The notes under the pieces: generated by a model
Told to the model about the DNA's origin: nothing
Seen by the model: only the letters and a program-made list of their open reading frames with translations
Databases searched by the model: none
Shown: positions 16,445 through 25,835 of the stretch, piece by piece
How positions within the stretch are numbered: the first letter of the stretch is position 1
How the letters are laid out: every line of letters starts with the position of its first letter
Made by a program: the position numbers and the translations under genes
NCBI GenBank assembly: GCA_900314795.1
Contig: OMWP01000020.1
Location: 1 to 52,899, forward strand
From: an uncultured Eubacteriales bacterium
Lineage (GTDB): Bacteria > Bacillota > Clostridia > Oscillospirales > Acutalibacteraceae
DNA: 52,899 nucleotides
Direction of reading: 5' to 3'

Positions 16445-16507
16445 TCATTGTTGATTCTCGCCGCTGCAGCGGTGATGGATCTCATATGAGACATAAAATA
16501 ATTTGAG

Positions 16508-16534
16508 AGTCAGGCGGCTTTCTGCCGCCTGACT
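16508..16534 (+). promoter_or_regulatory. mRNA hairpin between malE- and malF-like genes
   Basis: AGTCAGGCGGC and GCCGCCTGACT form a perfect 11-bp stem with a 5-base loop and no T run. Such hairpins usually allow partial read-through or protect the upstream mRNA, giving more binding protein than permease. Confidence 0.65.
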
Positions 16535-16599
16535 TAAAGATTGCTTCAAGTGATTACATTACCGCAGCGCGGTTTAAAACTATACTGGGAAGTGAACTG

Positions 16600-18099
16600 A
16601 TGAAATATATTGATTATGTACAGCTCAATCCCTTCCAGAAATTCGGTTATAATGTTGCAAAGTTCTTTAAGGCTTTACCGGGCAATTTAAAGAAGATTTT
16701 CCTTGCTATCGTCGGATTCTTTAAGAAGATTTTCGTTGGTATCGGAAAAGGCTTTGCCGGATATTTCTCGAGATTTGTCAAGGGTGATTGGGCGACCAAA
16801 TGTTCCTATGTCGTCATGGGCGTAGGTAACGCTTCTAAGGGACAGATCATCAAGGGTTTCCTGTTCCTGCTTGTTGAGGTAGCGTACATCCTGTTCATGA
16901 TTTTCTTCGGAGGACACTATCTTACCAAATTCCCGACACTGGGTACTGTCAGCCCCACAGATGAGAACGGTCGCCTTGTAAGAGGAATCATACCGGATAA
17001 CTCCATGCTGATCCTTCTTTACGGTGTTTTGACGATCATCGTCACCGTTCTGTTCTTTGTTGTATATATTGCAAACACTAAGTCTGCATACAAAGCGCAG
17101 CAGACCGTTGCCGAGGGCAAAAAGCCGATCAAATTCTTGGATGAATTAAAGGAATTCCTCGACAGCAAGTTCCATGTAACGCTGCTTGCGTTCCCGACGC
17201 TGACGATTTCCATTTTCACCATCCTGCCCTTGATCTTCATGATCCTGATCGCGTTTACTAACTTTGACAGCAACCACAATGAGCTGGCAAATCTGTTTAC
17301 GTGGGTCGGATTCGATACATTCAAGCAGGTATTTGAGACAACAGGCAGAGCTTCGATGGGTGCTACTTTCATCGAGCTGACCGAATGGACCCTGATTTGG
17401 GCTGTTTTCGCTACCGTACTGAACTATATCTTAGGTATGGTCGTAGCCCTGATGATCAACAAAAAGGGCATCAAGCTCAAGGCGCTGTGGAGAACCCTGT
17501 TTGTTGTTACCGTTGCGGTACCCCAGTTCGTATCTCTGCTGCTCATGAGCCAGATGCTGAATGTTAACGACGGTGCGATCAACACGCTCCTGTGTGATGT
17601 GCTGCACATCATTCCGCAGCATATCGACTTCCTCGGCGGCGATCCGCTGGTAGCGCGTATCACGGTTATTGTTGTTAACTGTTGGGTAGGTATTCCCTAC
17701 ACGATTTTGATTACATCCGGTATTCTGATGAATATCCCGGCTGACTTATATGAGAGTGCGACGATCGACGGCGCGGGTCCTGTGAAGTCCTTCTTCAGCA
17801 TCACCCTGCCCTACATGCTGTTCGTCACCACTCCGTACCTTATCACCAGCTTTGTCGGCAACATCAATAACTTCAATGTTATCTATCTGTTGACGTCAAA
17901 TCTGCAGAATTCTAATGACTTGTACAAAGCGGGTCACACCGACTTGCTTGTCACATGGTTGTTTAAGCTGACAATGAATGAGCACGACTATAACCTGGCT
18001 GCCGCGATCGGTATCCTGGTATTCATCGTCTGCGCTACCATTTCCTTGCTCACCTTCAACCTGACGAAGTCAGCTAAGAACGAGGAGGAATTCTCATGA
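16600..18099 (+). CDS. maltodextrin ABC permease, MalF-like
   Basis: A 499-residue membrane protein. An N-terminal cytoplasmic amphipathic stretch (about 1-75, rich in Phe, Lys and Gly) precedes the membrane segments. The first segments are at about 84-102, 132-155 and 195-215; then come five typical permease helices with the EAA loop ESATIDGAGPVKSFFSITLP, which contacts the ATPase. The long periplasmic-type loop and N-terminal extension are MalF features. It is coupled to the next gene by a 4-base overlap. No ATPase gene is present in the cluster, so an MsmX-type shared ATPase encoded elsewhere is assumed. Confidence 0.9.
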   Translation: MKYIDYVQLNPFQKFGYNVAKFFKALPGNLKKIFLAIVGFFKKIFVGIGKGFAGYFSRFVKGDWATKCSYVVMGVGNASKGQIIKGFLFLLVEVAYILFMIFFGGHYLTKFPTLGTVSPTDENGRLVRGIIPDNSMLILLYGVLTIIVTVLFFVVYIANTKSAYKAQQTVAEGKKPIKFLDELKEFLDSKFHVTLLAFPTLTISIFTILPLIFMILIAFTNFDSNHNELANLFTWVGFDTFKQVFETTGRASMGATFIELTEWTLIWAVFATVLNYILGMVVALMINKKGIKLKALWRTLFVVTVAVPQFVSLLLMSQMLNVNDGAINTLLCDVLHIIPQHIDFLGGDPLVARITVIVVNCWVGIPYTILITSGILMNIPADLYESATIDGAGPVKSFFSITLPYMLFVTTPYLITSFVGNINNFNVIYLLTSNLQNSNDLYKAGHTDLLVTWLFKLTMNEHDYNLAAAIGILVFIVCATISLLTFNLTKSAKNEEEFS

Positions 18100-18953
18100 T
18101 TAAGAGTTATAAGATTCGCAGAGTTATTACCAATATCTTTGTCTATATCCTTCTCGGCGGTCTGGGACTTATCTGGATCTCTCCCTTGGTTTACCTGGTT
18201 CTCCACTCCTTCAGAGCTGAGGGTCTGGCGCAGGTTAACTACCTGATCCCCAAGAGCTTTTCGTTCCAGAACTATATCGATCTGTTCACGGTAACCAGCG
18301 GCGGTACCAACTTCCCGAGATGGTTCCTGAACACCTTTATCGTAGCGATCTTCAGCTGCATCATCTCTACACTGGCTGTTATGATGGTTTCCTATGCTTT
18401 CAGCCGTCTGAGATTTAAGGCAAGAAAGCCGATGATCAACATCGGTATGATCCTGGGCATGTTCCCCGGCTTCATGACCATGATCGCTATCTACTACCTC
18501 TTAAAGGCAATGGGTCTGACCCAGACGCTGGTAGCGCTGATCATCTGCTACTCGGCAGGCGCGGGCTTAGGCTATCAGATCAGTAAGGGCTTCTTCGATA
18601 CGATTCCGAGAGCGCTGGACGAGGCTGCGACCATCGACGGCGCGACGAAGCACCAGATCTTCTGGAAGATCATTCTTCCGATGTCAAAGCCGATCATCGT
18701 TTATACCGTATTGACATCCTTTATCGGTCCGTGGACGGACTTCATCTTGGCTAAGATCATCATGGGCTCCAAGATCGATAATTACACGGTTGCGATCGGT
18801 CTGCAAAACATGTTGGCTGCCGGTAAATCACTGACGCAGTTCAAGATGTTCCTCGCCGGTTCCGTCGTAGTTGCGGTACCTATCACGATTCTCTTCCTTA
18901 TCATGCAGAGATATTATGTAGAAGGCGTAACCGCCGGCGGCGTAAAGGGCTAA
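18096..18953 (+). CDS. maltodextrin ABC permease, MalG-like
   Basis: A 285-residue inner-membrane permease with six predicted helices and the EAA motif DEAATIDGATKHQIFWKIILP. The C-terminal end is short and Gly-rich, as in MalG (QRYYVEGVTAGGVKG). ATG overlaps the malF-like stop (ATGA) and has a strong SD (GAGGAGG). It completes the transporter with the binding lipoprotein and the MalF-like subunit. A terminator follows directly. Confidence 0.92.
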   Translation: MIKSYKIRRVITNIFVYILLGGLGLIWISPLVYLVLHSFRAEGLAQVNYLIPKSFSFQNYIDLFTVTSGGTNFPRWFLNTFIVAIFSCIISTLAVMMVSYAFSRLRFKARKPMINIGMILGMFPGFMTMIAIYYLLKAMGLTQTLVALIICYSAGAGLGYQISKGFFDTIPRALDEAATIDGATKHQIFWKIILPMSKPIIVYTVLTSFIGPWTDFILAKIIMGSKIDNYTVAIGLQNMLAAGKSLTQFKMFLAGSVVVAVPITILFLIMQRYYVEGVTAGGVKG

Positions 18954-18971
18954 TCAGTTTGATATTGCAGA

Positions 18972-18997
18972 GGGCGGAGTATCAACTCCGCCCTTTT
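18972..18997 (+). terminator. intrinsic terminator of the transporter operon
   Basis: GGGCGGAG and CTCCGCCC with loop TATCAA, then TTTT. Confidence 0.9.
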
Positions 18998-19158
18998 GTG
19001 TATGTATACGGAACGGCACAGTGTTATTCAACCTTGGACGGTTCCTCTGCCTTTCAGATAGTCCGTTGTGTGTTTATCCGGACAAGCTGACATAGGAACA
19101 GTCACAGCGGCGGAGGATCACATTCGCCCACACAATACGAATAAAACAGAGGTGTTTT

Positions 19159-20754
19159 ATGAAAAGAGTAATATCCCTACTTATGGCGGTATGCCTGATC
19201 GTTTCACTGCTGGCGGCATGCGGCGGCAAGTCGGGCGATCCCGTTGAGAGCAACAAAGCAGAGGCGTCGACTGATAAATACCGTGATTATTACCAGGTTT
19301 GGATCGGATCCTTCTGTGATTCCAACAATGACCAAATCGGAGATCTGCCCGGCGTGATCTCAAAGCTGGATTATCTCAACGACGGCGATCCCAACGGCGG
19401 CAACGACCTCGGCGTCGACGGTATCTGGCTTTCGCCGATGATGCCGTCACAATCCTATCATAAGTATAACGTAAGCGATTATTTTAATATCGACCCCGAT
19501 TTCGGCACGCTCGAGGATTTTGACAAGCTCATCAAAGAATGTCATGAGCGCGGCGTCAAGGTCATTATCGATCTTGTCCTGAATCACAGCGGCGACGATC
19601 ATGAATTCTTCCTGAAGGCAGGTGAGGAACTGCGCAAGGGTAAAGAAGACGGCTATGCACGCTACTATAATATATCCAAACAGAAGGACAGCACCTATAA
19701 CCGACGCGTCCCCGGCTCCGATTATTATTACGAGGGTCAGTTCGATGTGACGATGCCCGATTGGAACCTGAGCTATCAGGGAACACGCGACTACTTTGAC
19801 AAGGTGACGAAGTTCTGGCTCGACAGAGGCGTTGACGGCTTCCGTCTGGACGCGATCAAGCACTTTGAAGACGGCAACACCGACGGCGTCGAATTCATGA
19901 AGTGGTTCTATCAGATGGCGCAGGGCTATAACCCCGACGTATACATGGTCGGCGAAAATTGGTCCGGTGCCGGCGATATCTACGAGATGTACGACAGCGG
20001 CATCGACAGCCAGTTCAACTTTAAGTTTGCCGGTGACAACGGCGGCGAGTTTATCATTGCGTCACACGGCATGGTGGCGGATATGGCGACCAAGCTCAAG
20101 AAGTTTGACGACGGTATCAAGAAGCATAACGAAAAGGCGATCAACGCGAACTTCCTGACCAACCACGATATGCAGCGTTTGTACAGCATTCTGGATGAGG
20201 GAGACAATAAGATGGCGGCGGCACTGTATATGCTCGCGCCCGGTAACACCTTCACCTATTACGGAGAAGAGATCGGTATCGAAGCGCCTTCCTCCGACGG
20301 CGACGCTAACTACCGTACCGCGATGATCTGGGATAATGACGATCTGCCGGACATCAAATTCCTCGGATCTCCCCCCGTACAAAAGAATGAGCTGGGCGGT
20401 GTAGCACAGCAGCTGGAACAGAAGCACAGCCTGCTGAACACCTATCGCAAGCTGATCAAGATCCGCCAGCAGAATCCCGAGATCGCCCGCGGCAACATTG
20501 AAAAGGTCGTGGACTTCGGCGATACTTCCTGCACCGGCATGGTGATCAATTATAACGACAGTCGTGTACTGGTCATCCATAACGGCGGCAAAGAGGCGAA
20601 GGAGCTGACCATCGACGCGATCGAAAAGCCCGAGCTGCGCGGCTGGTCTGTTGCCGATCTTGCGGCTGAGCCCTCCGAAGACGTCCCCAAGCTCTCCAAA
20701 ACCATGCTTTCCGTTCCGGCAAGAACCTCCGTTGTCCTCAAGGAAAAGAAATAA
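19159..20754 (+). CDS. GH13 alpha-amylase family lipoprotein
   Basis: A 531-residue surface-anchored glycoside hydrolase. The lipobox is LLAAC (Cys21). The (beta/alpha)8 barrel carries the GH13 motifs: DLVLNH (region I), DGFRLDAIKH with the Asp nucleophile (II), VGENW with the Glu acid/base (III) and TNHDM (IV). A C-terminal beta domain ends in RTSVVLKEKK. It begins with the YYQVWIGSFCDSNNDQIGDLPGVISKLDYL pattern shared by extracellular amylases and neopullulanase-like enzymes. It would hydrolyse maltodextrins at the membrane, feeding the transporter upstream. It is separated from that operon by a terminator, so its transcription is probably independent. SD AGAGGTG precedes the ATG. Confidence 0.92.
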   Translation: MKRVISLLMAVCLIVSLLAACGGKSGDPVESNKAEASTDKYRDYYQVWIGSFCDSNNDQIGDLPGVISKLDYLNDGDPNGGNDLGVDGIWLSPMMPSQSYHKYNVSDYFNIDPDFGTLEDFDKLIKECHERGVKVIIDLVLNHSGDDHEFFLKAGEELRKGKEDGYARYYNISKQKDSTYNRRVPGSDYYYEGQFDVTMPDWNLSYQGTRDYFDKVTKFWLDRGVDGFRLDAIKHFEDGNTDGVEFMKWFYQMAQGYNPDVYMVGENWSGAGDIYEMYDSGIDSQFNFKFAGDNGGEFIIASHGMVADMATKLKKFDDGIKKHNEKAINANFLTNHDMQRLYSILDEGDNKMAAALYMLAPGNTFTYYGEEIGIEAPSSDGDANYRTAMIWDNDDLPDIKFLGSPPVQKNELGGVAQQLEQKHSLLNTYRKLIKIRQQNPEIARGNIEKVVDFGDTSCTGMVINYNDSRVLVIHNGGKEAKELTIDAIEKPELRGWSVADLAAEPSEDVPKLSKTMLSVPARTSVVLKEKK

Positions 20755-20789
20755 TCGATACCCGTATCTGAATAAAAACGCATAAAACA

Positions 20790-20820
20790 GCGCCCGACCG
20801 TTTTGGTCGGGCGCATTTTT
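20790..20820 (+). terminator. terminator of the amylase gene
   Basis: GCGCCCGACC and GGTCGGGCGC pair perfectly around GTTTT, followed by ATTTTT. Confidence 0.92.
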
Positions 20821-20890
20821 ATGATGTAAGGGAGGAGCAAGGCTCTCCCGATTGTGTATTTGCAGTGTAAATCAAGGCTGTCGCTCCATA

Positions 20891-21802
20891 CTATCCGACA
20901 AACGCGCGGATATCGTCGGTGACAGTGTCCTTACAAAAGTCCTGGAGGATCTCGTGTCGATAGCCGTCGTAGAGCTTGATGCTGACGTTGGCGCCACTCT
21001 CTTTGAGTAGGTCACAGACCTTTTGAACGCCCTTGCCGTGCTCACCGACGGGATCTTCACCGCCCGCAACCAGCAGGATCGGCTTTTTCTTGTCGATCTT
21101 CTCAAACCAGCTCGGATCATTACTGTATTTGTTCAGCTTCACCAGATCCTGCATCGCGGAAATCGTGAACAGGAAGGTGCACAGCGGATCCTTGCGGTAA
21201 CGGTCACGATTCGCTTTGTCGACGGAGAGCCATGCGTATTGGTCGTTTTCATGCTCCAGTCCCTTGTTGTAGGAACCGAATGCCATTGAATAAATAAAGT
21301 CGGAGTAACCATGAGCGCCCTTGAGCTTTTTCAGCATACCCGCCAGCGCGATTCCCGCACCCGAAGCAGGGTTGGGGCCCCCGGTGCCCATGATGATCAG
21401 CTTGTCATAATGATTGTATTTCGCGGCGGTCAAGCGCACGATGAAGGAACCCATACTGTGCCCCATGAGCACGAAAGGAAGGTCTTTTCCCATCTCGTTC
21501 TGTACCTCGCTGCCAAAGATGAAAACATCATCTACCAGCAGCTTCCAACCGTCGTTGTCCGCAAAATATCCCAGCTCGTCCTCGGCAGCGGTCTGACCGT
21601 GACCGATGTGGTCATATCCGAAGGTGATATAGCCGAATTCCGCCATACTGCGCATGAACCCGTCATAGCGCCCGATGTATTCGGTCATGCCGTGAACAAC
21701 ATGGAGCAAGCCTTTCGGCTCCCCTTCCGGCAGATAGATCTTGCCTTTTAATGGATGCTTTTTGTCGGATGAGAGAACCTCTTTGTCGATGACGCGAATC
21801 AT
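20891..21802 (-). CDS. alpha/beta hydrolase, monoacylglycerol lipase-like
   Basis: A 303-residue serine hydrolase of the Hydrolase_4 (lysophospholipase/monoacylglycerol lipase) type. It shows HVVHGMTEYIGRYDGFM with the oxyanion-hole HG, GHGQTA, nucleophile elbow MGHSMGSF, acid GGEDPVG and terminal His in GYRHEIL. There is no signal peptide, so it is cytoplasmic. ATG 21802 is chosen because GGAGG is 6 bases upstream; an upstream in-frame ATG at 21826 has no such site. The substrate is unknown; lipid or ester turnover is the family role. Confidence 0.88.
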   Translation of the reverse strand: MIRVIDKEVLSSDKKHPLKGKIYLPEGEPKGLLHVVHGMTEYIGRYDGFMRSMAEFGYITFGYDHIGHGQTAAEDELGYFADNDGWKLLVDDVFIFGSEVQNEMGKDLPFVLMGHSMGSFIVRLTAAKYNHYDKLIIMGTGGPNPASGAGIALAGMLKKLKGAHGYSDFIYSMAFGSYNKGLEHENDQYAWLSVDKANRDRYRKDPLCTFLFTISAMQDLVKLNKYSNDPSWFEKIDKKKPILLVAGGEDPVGEHGKGVQKVCDLLKESGANVSIKLYDGYRHEILQDFCKDTVTDDIRAFVG

Positions 21803-21895
21803 AATTTGCCTCCGTTCTTTCTGCATGCTGCAACATGATTTGTTCGAGTCGTGATTTCATTCTATGTACTCGGGAGAGCTCTCCCGAAAAAATAT

Positions 21896-24800
21896 TTATT
21901 CAGAGCGCAGTGCCGTGACGGGATCGCTCTTAGCCGCCTTGCGTGAGGGGATGATACCGCCGATCAGTGTGAGCACAATGCTCAGTAAGATCAGGATTAC
22001 AGCGGCGGCAGGCGGCAGGATCGCATTGATGTTTTGCTGATTGGTCAGCGAATGCAGGATGGCGTTCGCCGGTATGATCATCAGCGCGGTGATGCCAACA
22101 CCGATCACACCCGCCAATGCGCCGATGATGAAGGTCTCGGCGTTGAATACCTGCGAGATGTTGCGCTTGGAAGCGCCGATCGCCCTGAGGATACCGATCT
22201 CCTTTTTGCGTTCGAGTACGCTGATATAGGTGATGACGCCGATCATGATGGATGATACTACCAGCGATACCGCGACAAACGCGATCAGAATATAGCTGAT
22301 GGCGTTGATGATCATGGTGATCGAGCCCATCAGCGCGTCAACGATATCGGTGTATTCGATCACCTTATCGTCCTCACCCGCCGCTTTCATGCGGTCATTA
22401 TAATCGCTGATCAGGTCTTTGATATGCTGTTTGCTGTCAAAATCCTTGGGATAGATCGTGATAGTGGACGGATCATCCAGGTCGGCATAGCCCAGCTTTC
22501 TGAGGTTGCCGTCCTTCGAGCTTTGTGTCGTAGACATCAGCGACACCATCAGATCCTTCAACTCCTCGGCGGTCATCTCGGTCTTGAAGAGATTTGCCAG
22601 CGTATCGGTGTTGAAGTCAAAGGCGCTGAGCAGGTTATCCGAGATACCGGAGGTCAGTGATCCCATGCTCGATTGCAGAGCGGAGGTGATCTGACCCGTC
22701 ATCGCTGTCATGATCTTCGACATCACGGCACTCAGCTGCGTCGTGACGAGGTCGGAGTATTTGGAAGCGCTGCTTTCGAGCGCAGAGGTGTCGATCGCGT
22801 CACTGACTGCTTTTTTGATCAGAGAGGATGCCTCATCGGTGGCGAGGTATTTTGAAAACGAGGTCAGCAAGTAGGATGCCGAGGGCAGCTCGTGGCTGTC
22901 GGCATAGCTCTCGTACCCGCTGACGATCTGTGACGCCATGCTGTTGAGCTCCGCATCGGTCGGGGAGAGGGATTCCACCTTTTTGCGCAGCCCCTCCGCG
23001 CCTTCCGTAAGGATCTGTTTCGCGTCGTCGGACTGCATATACTCGGCGATATGCGTGTAATCGTCAAGCTCATACTTGTGCTTTGTCAGCCACAGCGGAT
23101 ATCCCGCGATCAGGTTTTCGGCGATAGCGGAGATATCCTCCTCCTTGATCGCTTCATCACTGTGCTGATTGAGATAGTCGTTGATGATCTTTGTCAGCAC
23201 CTTTTTTCCGTTATCGGAGGTCAGATACTGACGCAGTGACGACGGCAGCTTGGAAAGATCCGCCCGTGGGTCGGACGATGCATATTTTTGGTAGCCGCTG
23301 AGCAGTTCCGTAAACAGCGATTTCATCGTGTCGGAGGTCATCGAGAAGTTGATGTTTCCCAGCAGATCTTCGATCTCCGACGGACTCAGCTCGGGCATCA
23401 GGGAGCCAAAGTCCTCTGCTGATACCGCAGAGCTCATATCGATATCGGAGAAGTCCATGCCGCTCAGATCCATGTCGGATAGATCAAATCCGCTGTCGCC
23501 CATGTTAAACGCTTTGTTGATCGCGTCGCTGTCGACTGAGAACAACGAGCTGAAATCCATATTCTTGTTGTTGGATTTGTCATCAAAGGATTTACCGGTG
23601 AATACGTCGGTATCGGGATGACTGAGCTGATCCTTGACGATCTGCGAATCCTTGGCGCGGTCAATGATGTGATCGGTCAGCGAGGCGTGGTAGCCGATGC
23701 CGATATTGATCCTGGGAGAGGAGTTGTTGCCGTTGGGCCGGATGACGCCCACGATCTTCAGCGGCTCGCTCTTTTCATCGACCGTTTTCTTGATAAAGCT
23801 TTGGTCAGAGCTGTGATCCGTCCATACCTTATAGCTTTTGTCGTAGGTATAAAAATCCGTGACGGAGACCATGCGGAACTCGATGCCGATGAAGTCGTCG
23901 TAGCTGTAGTGTCCTAACTCAGAGATATCGTCAACAGACTTTCCTTCGGTAAATTTATTGATCATGTCTTCGAGCTCCTCGGGATCCTTCAACCCCATCG
24001 CATACAGCGACATATCGGAGACCCTGCCGTTGGTGGAGAGTGCCAGCACACATTCGTTATAGTTTTCCGGCCATTTTCCTGCTTTTAAGTCAAATCCCGA
24101 CTGAAACAGTTCTTCGTCGGCAGACATCGGAAAGAAGCTGTCGGTACTGGTAAAGGTGGACAAAAGCCCGTTCGAGCTGTCCTCCGTACCGGAAAAGCCC
24201 AGTGCGGAAAAGCTGTTGTCGGGATTCACCTGACGGTAGTTGCCCTTGTCGTTTTCTTTATAGATGCGCGGCACGATGTTGTAGTCATATTCGATCGACT
24301 GGACGTGATCATTGATATCACAGTCGTCGCTCTCAAAGTATGCCTTGAGGGATTTCAGATCGTTTTTGTTCATGCCGGAGAACATATTGGTGATCGTGCG
24401 CCATTCCTCTACGGACTTTTCGTCCTCGGTCGAGGCGGATTTGTTGGACGCCGCCATCGAGTCGGCATACATCGAGGTCAGGTTAAAGCTGGTATCGGTG
24501 ATCTGCAGCGGATAATCCTGCAGGCTGTCCTCTTCTACACTGCGGATATATTCATTCGCGCCGTTGGACATCGCCAGGATCATCGCGATACCGATGATGC
24601 CGATCGAGCCCGCGAACGCGACTAAGATCGTCCGCGCCTTTTTTGTCCACAGGTTGTTGAAGGATAATTGCAGGGAGGTCAGCAGCGACATGGAGGATTT
24701 GCCGAGATTCTTATGCACAGCGTCACTTTGTTCCGGCGTATAGGGATCCGAGTCGGAGGTGATCTCACCGTCCTTGAGGGTGACGATACGTGTCGCGTAT

Positions 24801-25414
24801 TGCTCCGCCAGCTCGGGGTTGTGGGTGACCATCACGACCAGTCTGTCCTCGGCGACCTTTTTCAGCAGATCCATGACCTGGATACTGGTGTCGCTGTCCA
24901 GCGCGCCGGTAGGCTCGTCGGCGAGCAGGATGTCGGGATCGTTGACCAGCGCGCGTGCGATCGCGACGCGCTGCATCTGGCCTCCCGACAGCTGAGAGGG
25001 CTTCTTATGGATATGCTCCTCCAGCCCGACTTCCTTGAGCGCTTCTGTCGCGCGGCTGGTACGCTCATTAGCGCTGATGCCGCTGATGGTGAGCGCCAGC
25101 TCTACGTTTTGGAGCACCGTCTGGTGGGGAATGAGGTTGTAGCTCTGAAAGACGAAACCGACGGTGTGATTGCGGTAGGAGTCCCAGTCGCGGTCGGAAT
25201 ACCGCTTGGTACTGATGCCGTTGATGATCAGATCGCCCTCATCATAACGGTCCAGGCCGCCGATAATGTTCAGCATGGTCGTCTTGCCGGAGCCGCTTTG
25301 TCCGAGGATCGCGACAAATTCATTATCACGCAGGCTCAACGACACGCCCTTGAGCGCCTCCTGCACCAGATTTCCGGTTTTATATACCTTCCGTATGCCT
25401 TTTATCTGCAGCAT
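21896..25414 (-). CDS. ABC transporter with fused ATPase and MacB/FtsX-type permease
   Basis: A 1172-residue protein. Residues 1-225 form an ATPase (Walker A GQSGSGKTTML, signature LSGGQMQRVAIARAL, Walker B ILLADEPTGAL, H-loop VTHN). A first membrane helix follows (about 260-285), then a very large extracytoplasmic part of about 700 residues rich in Ser, Asp and Leu, with Met/Asp-rich repeats (SDMDLSGMDFSDIDMSS). Three C-terminal helices carry the FtsX-type permease (ERKKEIGILRAIGASKRNI). This layout is the Gram-positive, peptide-export or envelope-stress type that does not import solutes. ATG 25414 has SD AAAGGAG. It acts alone; no two-component genes are adjacent. Confidence 0.9.
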   Translation of the reverse strand: MLQIKGIRKVYKTGNLVQEALKGVSLSLRDNEFVAILGQSGSGKTTMLNIIGGLDRYDEGDLIINGISTKRYSDRDWDSYRNHTVGFVFQSYNLIPHQTVLQNVELALTISGISANERTSRATEALKEVGLEEHIHKKPSQLSGGQMQRVAIARALVNDPDILLADEPTGALDSDTSIQVMDLLKKVAEDRLVVMVTHNPELAEQYATRIVTLKDGEITSDSDPYTPEQSDAVHKNLGKSSMSLLTSLQLSFNNLWTKKARTILVAFAGSIGIIGIAMILAMSNGANEYIRSVEEDSLQDYPLQITDTSFNLTSMYADSMAASNKSASTEDEKSVEEWRTITNMFSGMNKNDLKSLKAYFESDDCDINDHVQSIEYDYNIVPRIYKENDKGNYRQVNPDNSFSALGFSGTEDSSNGLLSTFTSTDSFFPMSADEELFQSGFDLKAGKWPENYNECVLALSTNGRVSDMSLYAMGLKDPEELEDMINKFTEGKSVDDISELGHYSYDDFIGIEFRMVSVTDFYTYDKSYKVWTDHSSDQSFIKKTVDEKSEPLKIVGVIRPNGNNSSPRINIGIGYHASLTDHIIDRAKDSQIVKDQLSHPDTDVFTGKSFDDKSNNKNMDFSSLFSVDSDAINKAFNMGDSGFDLSDMDLSGMDFSDIDMSSAVSAEDFGSLMPELSPSEIEDLLGNINFSMTSDTMKSLFTELLSGYQKYASSDPRADLSKLPSSLRQYLTSDNGKKVLTKIINDYLNQHSDEAIKEEDISAIAENLIAGYPLWLTKHKYELDDYTHIAEYMQSDDAKQILTEGAEGLRKKVESLSPTDAELNSMASQIVSGYESYADSHELPSASYLLTSFSKYLATDEASSLIKKAVSDAIDTSALESSASKYSDLVTTQLSAVMSKIMTAMTGQITSALQSSMGSLTSGISDNLLSAFDFNTDTLANLFKTEMTAEELKDLMVSLMSTTQSSKDGNLRKLGYADLDDPSTITIYPKDFDSKQHIKDLISDYNDRMKAAGEDDKVIEYTDIVDALMGSITMIINAISYILIAFVAVSLVVSSIMIGVITYISVLERKKEIGILRAIGASKRNISQVFNAETFIIGALAGVIGVGITALMIIPANAILHSLTNQQNINAILPPAAAVILILLSIVLTLIGGIIPSRKAAKSDPVTALRSE

Positions 25415-25622
25415 AGTATTCTCCTTTATAGGGTCAGGTGAATTGGAGTTTCCTATATTATATGTATATACCTTTATATTATCGCCTATTTTTATAGCAT
25501 ACATTATAGCGAGAAATCGTTTTGAAGTAAATAGATTTAACGAAAGAGTAATCTAAAATTACAAAATCGGTATAAATATGCAAAAATTGTCAAAAAAGAA
25601 AGGTCTATCGCATAATAAAAAA

Positions 25623-25747
25623 TGTCATTCTGAACGCATGTGAAGAATCTGAAAGTGCTTATCTTTCCGTTAGATTACACATAATAGGTGTAATACAATT
25701 GGATAAATTGCACTGTAAGATCCTTCGCTTGCACTCAGGATGACACT
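25623..25747. repeat. MITE-like inverted repeat, GTCATTCTGA family
   Basis: GTCATTCTGAACGCATGTGAAGAATCTGA (25624 onward) faces its imperfect complement AGATCCTTCGCTTGCACTCAGGATGACA, ending at 25745, across about 60 bases of unrelated sequence. It lies in the 421-base gap between the ABC transporter and glycosyltransferase genes; nothing else is seen there. Confidence 0.75.
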
Positions 25748-25835
25748 TTGAGGGGCTATTGCATTTCTTAGTGCGACAGCCCCGCGTTATCTTGATACAA
25801 CAGTCATGGCAAAGCCATTGTCACGCTTGCGGAGC

